In this document: piece by piece, positions 56,891-64,000 of the stretch
How positions within the stretch are numbered: position 1 is the first letter of the stretch
Layout: each line of letters opens with the position of its first letter
Assembly: GCA_963422465.1 (NCBI GenBank)
Contig: OY730175.1
Coordinates: 1,612,001-1,676,000 of the forward strand
Direction: 5' to 3'
DNA from: Lichina pygmaea
Taxonomy: Eukaryota > Ascomycota > Lichinomycetes > Lichinales > Lichinaceae
Length of the DNA: 64,000 nucleotides
The notes under the pieces: model-generated
The model's database searches: none
What the model was told of the DNA's origin: nothing
Seen by the model: the letters and a program-made list of their open reading frames with translations, nothing else
Made by a program: the position numbers and the translations under genes

Positions 56891-57319
56891 GACGAGGCAC
56901 GACCAACGCCGGGGATGGCTCTCCGCTGGCTGGCGGTGCTGGGCTCGTGTCAATGCGCGTCTGGCGCCGCTGCACGATGGGAAAAATAAATCAATAAATA
57001 AATAGATTAAGGGAAGAGGAGGAATCCGGCCGGCGGCAGCAGGCTGCGAAGCCGGCAGTAGTTGGACCCAGTCGGCGCGCGCCAGCCAGCTGCTGCCAGA
57101 GCTGCCAGCAGCGAAAGCAGGAGTAGGCGCTGCTGCCCAGCACGAGGAGGGCTGCACCTCGAGGCCCAGCCAGTCAGGACACCAGGCGCAGGCCCCCGGA
57201 CCAAGGCCGGGGTCAACGCTAAGGAGGTCCGAGTCTCTGCGGCGACGGGGCCAGACCAGAGCCCAGCGAGCCAGCGAGCCAGCGAGCCAGCGAGCCAGGA
57301 ACGCCCGCTCCACCTCCTC

Positions 57320-57402
57320 CGTCGTCCGTCGTCCGTCGTCCGTCGTCCGTCGTCCGTCGTCCGTCGTCCGTCGTCCGTCGTCCGTCGTCCGTCGTCCGTC
57401 GT
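57320..57402 (+). repeat. 7-bp tandem array
   Basis: About twelve head-to-tail copies of CGTCGTC/GTCCGTC, preceded by a short array of GCCAGCGA. Confidence 0.85.
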
Positions 57403-60400
57403 CCTTGGCGGCGTCGAGACGGCCGGGGAAGTCGGACGTGCAAGAGCCGACGGCGCTCGCGTCGGTCCTCGATCGAGCAGCTCAGCAGAGCATCGCCGGA
57501 CGCTCGGACGAGCGCAACAACGCCAAAGCTTCCTCTACACCGGTGGACCGTCCGGTGTGCCAACCGACGCGAGCGTTCATTATCCCTCGGCGTCTCCTTG
57601 ACTTTACACTTTCTGGTCCGATCCCGCTCGGTCTGGAGCTACCTGCCTCTTCCCGTATGGCGCCTTATCAGGTCGCGGACCGGCCGAGTCGTATGGCGGA
57701 CGAGAGGCTCGAGCCGATTGGACGATGTGGCCCAGAACGACGGTCCTTCTTTCAGGCGCGCCCGAGAGGACTTTTCTCCGCTAGACGTGCGCTGCTGGTC
57801 GAGCGACGCGGTCGAACGGCGGACGAGATCCGGCGCGAAGCGGTCTGGGGGGCCGAATCCTCCCCTCGACGATGTCGACTTTCGGTCCGACGTCCGGTTT
57901 TGAAGACGACCGATCCTCCAACGTCTCTCCCTCCCTCTCTCGGCGGAGCTGGCCTATCAGGAGTTTTGCAGACGTCCGCCGTTCCGTTTGAGATCTGGCG
58001 CTGCGCCTACGCGGCGAAATAAGCTGCTCTGGTAAGGGGCTCACTGCCCCCCCCCCTTCGGCGAGGCGCGTGCGGTGGAATTCGACCTGTGTTTCTCTCG
58101 CGGTCTCGCTGCTTTCTTTTTCCCCTGGGCACTCGTCGTCCTTTTATTTGGATTTTCTTCGGAGCTTTTCGCGCTTCGGTCGACCCGACTGTGGGAGCAC
58201 GACGGTCGGACTAAAAGTTGGAGCGTTCGTCGGCTAACGCAGGATTGGTGGTGGCGCTACGGCGCGCGGCCGAGACCGGTAGCGCGCTGTACCCTGGGGT
58301 ATCGACTCCAGAGCAGCGGTGGTGAGGTACGGCAGTCGAGAGGGGCCAGGTGTGACGGCCCAGGCGTGTTTGGCCTGCCGATGGCTGTGTGTCCTGCGAC
58401 CTGGGTTGGTGAAGCCAGGAATTGAAGCTAGGGATGCACTGGATCACGGTGCTTTGGCTTGCCGGGCTCGCTGCCGCACAGGCTGACCGTTCCAGTGCCT
58501 TCTCGCCGTCGGGGCAGCGAGCTCGTCGCCGTCGTCTCCCCGATCGGTACGCAACGTACGTAACGTACTCGGTACGGTCTCTCTTCGCTATCCTTACTTC
58601 CACTCGCCTCGGCCGGGAAAGCCGATTACGTAAGCCGGTGGCGATCACCACCTTCGGCCGTGCCCCTTTCCACGTGAGCATCGGCGGGCAGGGCGCCGAC
58701 GACGTCCAGGACCGCATAGGTACAGTACGTGCTCCTCCGTCGACACGGCCCCGACAGCTCGTCTCGAAGGCCATCTAGGCCGCAACCGGCTTCGATGCCG
58801 ATATCGGACGGGCCATCGCCGTATCGTGCTGTCAGAGATCTCTGCGGACGCTTAGGTGGGATCCCAAAGGAGAAAGAGGAGAGGACGTTTCGACCGGAGA
58901 AGGAAAGGGAAAGATGACGGATCGACCGACGGAGCGACCCAGAGGAGAGCGGCGACGATCACGACCGTGTTCGCCACGGCATACAAGGGCCGAAAAGGGG
59001 TGCCAGGAAGGAGTCCGTGCTGCCACCGTAGCACTCGACATCAAGATCGTGCTCGAATCTTCAGCTCCGGGCGTGTGCTTGGATCGCCATCCGTGGACAT
59101 GTGAGATCCGCGGGCGAACCAGCCGACGCGGCCACACACCTCCTGCCGCAGCCTGAAGGACGCTTACGACGGCAAAAAGTACCCACGGCGTACTTCCGTA
59201 CTTGACCGTGCGTCCACGAGAAGACCTGGAGCTCTGGACTCGTACCTCTGTAGTCTGTAAGCTCGACCAGGCATCGCGATTGCCACGGTCTCGGTGGAGA
59301 TCTGGCAAGTGAGATGAGTAAGCTGGCTTGCTCGGACGGTCCCGTCGCAAGTGGCATCTATCGTTCGAAGGACAGGTACCTGTGTAGCTCGAACGTATGG
59401 GTCACCGTAGCTTAGGCTACCGACAGAAGGACCCCCGGTAGGACGGCCAAGTACACTTCCGATAAAGTAAGTCCGTTCTTATCTTGAACCTTTCCCGACT
59501 GTTCAGGGGATTTAAACAAAGTTGGCATTTCCCGTCGTACTCCGTAGATCATTCACCTTCGCTACCGTACCGTAGCGTACGGCGGTAGTCCCGTACGTAT
59601 GTACTTCCGTACTTCCGTACCGAGTACGTATGTACCCGGAGGAAGACCTTGGAGTACTGCGCTCGGCTTAGTCATCACGTACCCTCGTACCTTCGACTTG
59701 CACGAGGAAAAGACTTCTCGAGTGGCGAGGGAGCATCCCTGCGGCGACAGGCCTGCCGGGGCCATGGATCACCCCGGTTTGGGCCCTTGAGACCCGTTGC
59801 TCGCCGCTACTTCCGTGCTTCGTGGAACCTGACCGGCGGTGACGACGAGACGCCGTGTGACCCGCCGTCTCGCACGTCCCCGCCCTCGCACGCCTAAGTT
59901 ACGGTACGGAAGTACTGTAGTCCGATCCTTGTGTGAAAGCGCCCAAGGTCAGATGCTCGACCTACGGAAAGAAAAAAGAACGGTACTGTTCCCTTGTGAT
60001 CGTCATCGCCCCTCGAGTGCCATCGACGTCGGACGGCCTCGTGACGGTCGGGCCAAGACCGGAGCGGCGCTGCGGCCGAAGTAATCAAAAGTAGCGCGGA
60101 CCAGCGACGAGCTCGACGTGAACGCCGTCCGTGGCCGAGCTTGATCCTCCGCCGGCTCCAGCTTACCGTACGTATCGCCGGCTTCGGGCGAGACCGTCCA
60201 AAACCAGGCTTACGGTAGGTCGGTAGGTTGGTAGGTTGGTCCCCCGATGCCGGTCGGTCTCGAAAGCCCCGCAGCTTAGGCCCGGTGCGAGGATCGCGGC
60301 AGGTGGTGGTCGGGTCCCTCGACGCTTGCGCCACCGAAGCATGTTGCCTGTGGCTTCGGCGGTGTTGGTGTTGGTGTTGGTGTTGGTGTTGGCGAGGACA

Positions 60401-62206
60401 AGACCCCTGCATCGGCCTGGTCGCCGCTGCACGAACGTCCCAAGCAAAGCACGTACGTACCGCTGTACACGTTCGAGCACGAACGGCACTTGCCCTCCAG
60501 GACCGCTGGCACCGAGCACCTTTAAGGATGTGACATCGGACCTGGATCGTCGTGCCGGGAGGAGACGGGAGATCGAGGCGGGTTCCTCATCGCGACCCAG
60601 CACCTCTTGGAGACCACGCTGCGCGTACTCGTATGTACTTTGGGGAGCCCATCGGCGGACGACAAGGACTACCGTAGTTCGAGTGGCTATTGCTGCAGCT
60701 GCAAAGCTGCAAGCTCCTGCATCGTGTAATGCAAGCCCCCGACGACCCAAACACATTGCGACTCACGTAGGCGAGAGGAGTGTCTTCCTGCTAATGCAAC
60801 TCTGATATGTCGGCGAGCCTTAACCTCCGTCCGAGTCGGACGTGGCGAGGAAAGACAAGGAAAACGGAGGGAGAAGCAAAGAGCAAGTGACCTGACAAGC
60901 ACCATCGTAGCCTTGGCCTCCCACGCCTCCGCGTCTCCGGCTCCTCTGTTGATCCATCGGAGACGTGTGATGAGATCAGTCCTTGCCGTGATCTTCCCTC
61001 TCCTCCGCCCACGTCTGTCCGGATGGTTCTTGTGGAGCCGGGAAACGGCGGGGAACCGTCGTCCCCCACGCAAGTGAGAAGGCTCTTTCCCACAGCCCTT
61101 CGATTGCCGACAGGCCGCCCCCGGCTTTCTATCGATCCTCTGTCGATCAACGAACCAGTCGGCGGGTCCGACGACCCAGCGGGAGGCAGATCGTCACTGC
61201 TGTCTCCACCGAGTCGTCTGCTGGGAATGAACTAGGAAACGAGGGAATATGACCGAGGTGCAAACAGGGGTTGGTCTGCGGAGTGGTGATGCCGTTGTGA
61301 AGAATAGGACAATGACATACCCACACACTCTCCCCCTCGAACTCTCAAGCAGTACCTGGACGGTACATGCTGGACTTGACGAGTAGGGAGAACTCCAGCC
61401 TCGGTTGTTATGACACCAAGCAGATTGGGGGGACCGTCGTAGTAACCCAGAAGGGTTAAGATGGCCGCAACCGCGAGGTGATCTCTCGACAGGGTTCTTC
61501 CCCGTACGATCGCGTGGCTCTCGTCCCTCGGCTGCCGACTTGTCCCATCAGACGGCGGATCGCTGCAGGCGGCCAAGCGGTATCGCCTCGTACCGTGCAG
61601 CCACGCTTGCAATATTTCCCTTGCCTTGCCTCGCCTTCCCACGTTGCGGCCAGCCAGCCGGCCGGCAACGGAAGCAACGCAAGGGGTAAGAGTTGCGGCA
61701 AACAGCAGCGGCAGCAGCAGCGGCAGCAGCAGCGGCAGCAGCAGCGGCAGCAGCAGCGGCAGCAGCACCAGCACCAGCAACAACAATAACGGGGAGAATA
61801 TGAGAACGACAAGGACAAGGGAACCCAGGCCTGTTGTACATACGCACGGAAGTACTGTGCTCCGCACGGGTAGCCCCGTAGAACGAGCGGCAGATTTTCC
61901 ATGCCAGGAACAAGAGGTTGCCGTCAGAGGCCAGAGAGAGCATCGTCGCCGTTCCCAGGCACAAGCACGTGATTGGGTATCACGTGTCACTCGTGTGCCT
62001 ATATCATCCCGATCTAGATCGGGAAGGTCGTACGTACGGGGGTACGGCCCACGTCTCTCGGAGCCCGTGCGTGCCCCCTACGAGGCACGTACTGTATGTA
62101 CAGTACTGCGAGGGTGCTGGTGATGACCACGCCTCTTTCCAGCTTCCCCACGTATCTTGGAGGCTTTCTTGCCTGCCCACGCGAGAAGGCTTCGCCAGCG
62201 GTGCGC

Positions 62207-62210
<4 letters not shown>

Positions 62211-62251
<41 letters not shown>
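62211..62251 (+). repeat. (AG)n microsatellite
   Basis: About 20 AG units. Confidence 0.9.
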
Positions 62252-62255
<4 letters not shown>

Positions 62256-63867
62256 CCGAGAGGGAAGGACCGCATTTCTGAGGCTCTCCAGGGTGCCGAG
62301 CACGGGTCTCTTAGGCTTGCATGGCTTGGCTTGGGCCTAATGTACGAGTACGTATGCCTCGTACGCCCCAAGTACAGTAGACCGCCACCACTGCCCGTCG
62401 CGATAGGGTTTTGGCGCGGTCGAAAATTGGCGAGCTCAACTTGCGCTTAGTAATGAAGTACCGATGCTGACTTTTGATGGTGAAGCTCAACGATACCATC
62501 TACTATCGATAGTCTTGAATGGTTATGCAAGACGTGCCACCTGTCAAGCCGACATGAGGCACAAGTCATAAGACGCCACTGTCGATGGTCCAGAGCTATC
62601 CTTGGCTTGTCAACTATGAAATTCTCATTTCTTCTACTGACCACACCACCGTCGGGCCTTCCACTTTAGCCGGTTGGTGCTCGACAGGCATCGTGAAACC
62701 GGCTCAGTCCCCCTACAAAAGGCCCCGGGCAGCTCTTCTGCAACGTTGACCGCACCGGATTGAGGGTAACGAGCGTGCCGTCGCTAGACGGTTGTGCCAT
62801 GTCTCCTCCCCACCCTCGCCGATCCGTCCTTGCAGGATCAGGGGACGCCGCTCACCAACGCTGATAAAACGAGCGACGAGAGTATCTTCTGGCGGGAGGT
62901 GCCGATCAGGAGGTCGAGTACGTAGTGCCTCGCATCAGGCTCTCCCGCGGCTCCTGCTACTCAGCTAGCTTGCTCGTTCGCAAATGGGAATATGACAGAA
63001 GGAAAATGGAGTGAAATGCCCTAGTGAGATTACAGGCCTTGATGATGAGACTGCGCCGGACAATCGGCGCCCTCGGTCCTTAGGCGTGATGGCCGGAGCT
63101 TCTCTCTTTCCTGCTTGCATGCTGAACCTGCAAGCCCCTCTTCCGGTTAGCACAAACAACGGACAGGGAGTGATGACTATTCAACATGGGCAGGGGGGAA
63201 GGGGGGGGGGGGGGGGGATGGGAGGGGAACGGCGTGCTTTGACTTTGACGTCGATGCAAGTCCAAATGGTATAGGCCGCACCATTGGGGCGCTTGTCCAG
63301 TGCTGCCTAGACGCAAACGAGGCTGGCTGAAGTTGGCACGGGTCCCCCATCGTCCAAGAAAAGACCAGCGATCAGGATGACCCTCGAAAGACGCCACCAT
63401 GCCCCATAACCCCCGGTGACGGAGGCCGGCATCCGACGTCGGTCTGCTCGGATCGAGTGAGGATCCCAACCCTCCCGAAAGCGCATAGGCACGCACCAAT
63501 ACGGAAGTGTGTACGTACGCAGGGTTGAGGGGGAAATAGAATTGTCAGCCGGTTTCTGTCAGTCGTTAGGGGTGCACCGCCCTGAAGACCAGGTGGCCGT
63601 TGGGCAGGGATGCACTTCGCAGAGAAGAAAAGACGAGAGGGCGAACGGGGTGGGCAACTTGACGCCGAGAGACTGACCGGATTAGTCCAGTGCGGAGGCC
63701 GTTGCCGCAGCGCTCAGCTGAACCGGACACACCGGTTACCGCATGAGTGTTGTATTGTAAAACCACCCGCAGGGCATCAATACCGTAGCAGTAATTTTGA
63801 CCCTCCTCGTGTGACGGCCCGGAGACGGCTGGCTCGATCGTAAAGGGGTTGGTGGTCTTGGCAACAA

Positions 63868-64000
63868 CCTCCCCTTACGACCATCAACGAAGCCAGCCTT
63901 GAAGACGTGCCCTTCGACGACCGGCGTTTTTCGAGCCAGACCACTGGAGCCCTCGGTCAATGGCTGTCCGGCGTAGAGTCGAGCCATCGCTTTCATCTTG
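63868..64000 (-). other. Possible coding fragment at right edge
   Basis: The minus frame reads ARLYAGQPLTE...GHVFKAGFVDGRK and is followed by GTAAGG, which could be a 5' splice site. Composition looks more gene-like than the flank, but I cannot name it and it runs off the window. Confidence 0.3.

Larger units (their letters stand above)
56028..63867. other. Gene-poor region with simple repeats
   Basis: Upstream side of the Zn2Cys6 gene, then about 6 kb without a recognisable gene. Contents: G15 run (56215-56229), (CAG)n (56848-56889), 8-bp repeat GCCAGCGA (57266-57298), 7-bp array (57320-57402), (TTGGTG)n (60362-60393), (CAGCGG)n-like (61700-61765), (AG)n (62211-62251), G17 run (63201-63217), and GTAC islands (58550, 59570-59650, 60450, 62025-62105). 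The 205-codon frame at 57405-58022 has no domain and is probably incidental to the GC-rich DNA. Confidence 0.5.

Noticed and set aside
57405-58022. 205-codon plus-strand frame
   Set aside because: GC-rich DNA with a tandem array beside it, no domain, no convincing start; treated as incidental.
1-64000. CRISPR arrays, rRNA genes, biosynthetic gene cluster
   Set aside because: Repeats are LTR sub-repeats or microsatellites; no rRNA, and no polyketide or peptide synthetase domains could be recognised.

Overview
The window is nuclear DNA of a filamentous ascomycete (Pezizomycotina; Sordariomycetes is my best guess). The evidence is short 50-290 bp spliceosomal introns, an AreA/NIT2-type GATA factor ending in WEWLTMSL, a DASH-complex HSK3 gene, a fungal-type adenylosuccinate synthetase, and chromodomain Ty3/Gypsy and Tad-like LINE retrotransposons.

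Layout. (1) 1-26300 is one block of nested retrotransposons. The oldest layer is two LINE copies (LINE-1 in three pieces at 1768-2005, 14779-14975 and 21505-22391; LINE-2 at 22529-26297). Gypsy elements are inserted in them: A0 (left part, minus), A2 (2006-14778, minus), A1 (2105-8563, minus, inside an LTR of A2), B (14976-21504, plus) and B' (1-694, minus, inside A0). A solo LTR splits LINE-2. Boundaries are fixed by LTR ends (TGTTA...AACA) and 5-bp target duplications. (2) 26300-41700 holds the four host genes I could model to the base: ADE12 (minus, 5 exons), a multi-pass membrane protein with a polyQ loop (minus, 5 exons), HSK3 (plus, 2 exons) and areA/nit-2 (minus, 3 exons). (3) 41700-54400 is gene-poor, with a 673-bp MITE-like element, a small hypothetical gene broken by an internal 67-bp tandem duplication, and simple repeats. 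(4) 54434-55722 is the 3' part of a Zn2Cys6 regulator whose first exon is lost in a 200-N assembly gap. (5) 56000-64000 has no gene I can recognise except a possible coding fragment at the right edge.

Most interesting system. In both Gypsy families an extra ORF lies between pol and the 3' LTR, on the opposite strand, tail-to-tail with pol. In family A it encodes 190 residues that read as a miniature Gal4-type regulator: a six-cysteine cluster with spacing C-X2-C-X6-C-X8-C-X2-C-X6-C, a coiled coil and an acidic/hydrophobic tail. Its start lies about 60 bp from U3, and U3 carries tandem palindromic units. I infer, without proof, that the element encodes its own transcription factor. The same elements show a textbook -1 frameshift signal (AAAAAAC, then TAG, then an H-type pseudoknot with a covarying base pair) and 8-nt pairing between the predicted RNA start and the site beside the LTR (Tf1-like self-priming), with one covarying pair between families.

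Decay. LTR pairs differ almost only by transitions at CpG, and the old LINEs have almost no CpG left, while the host DNA is CpG-rich. Most in-frame stops in the elements are CGA to TGA or TGG to TAG changes.
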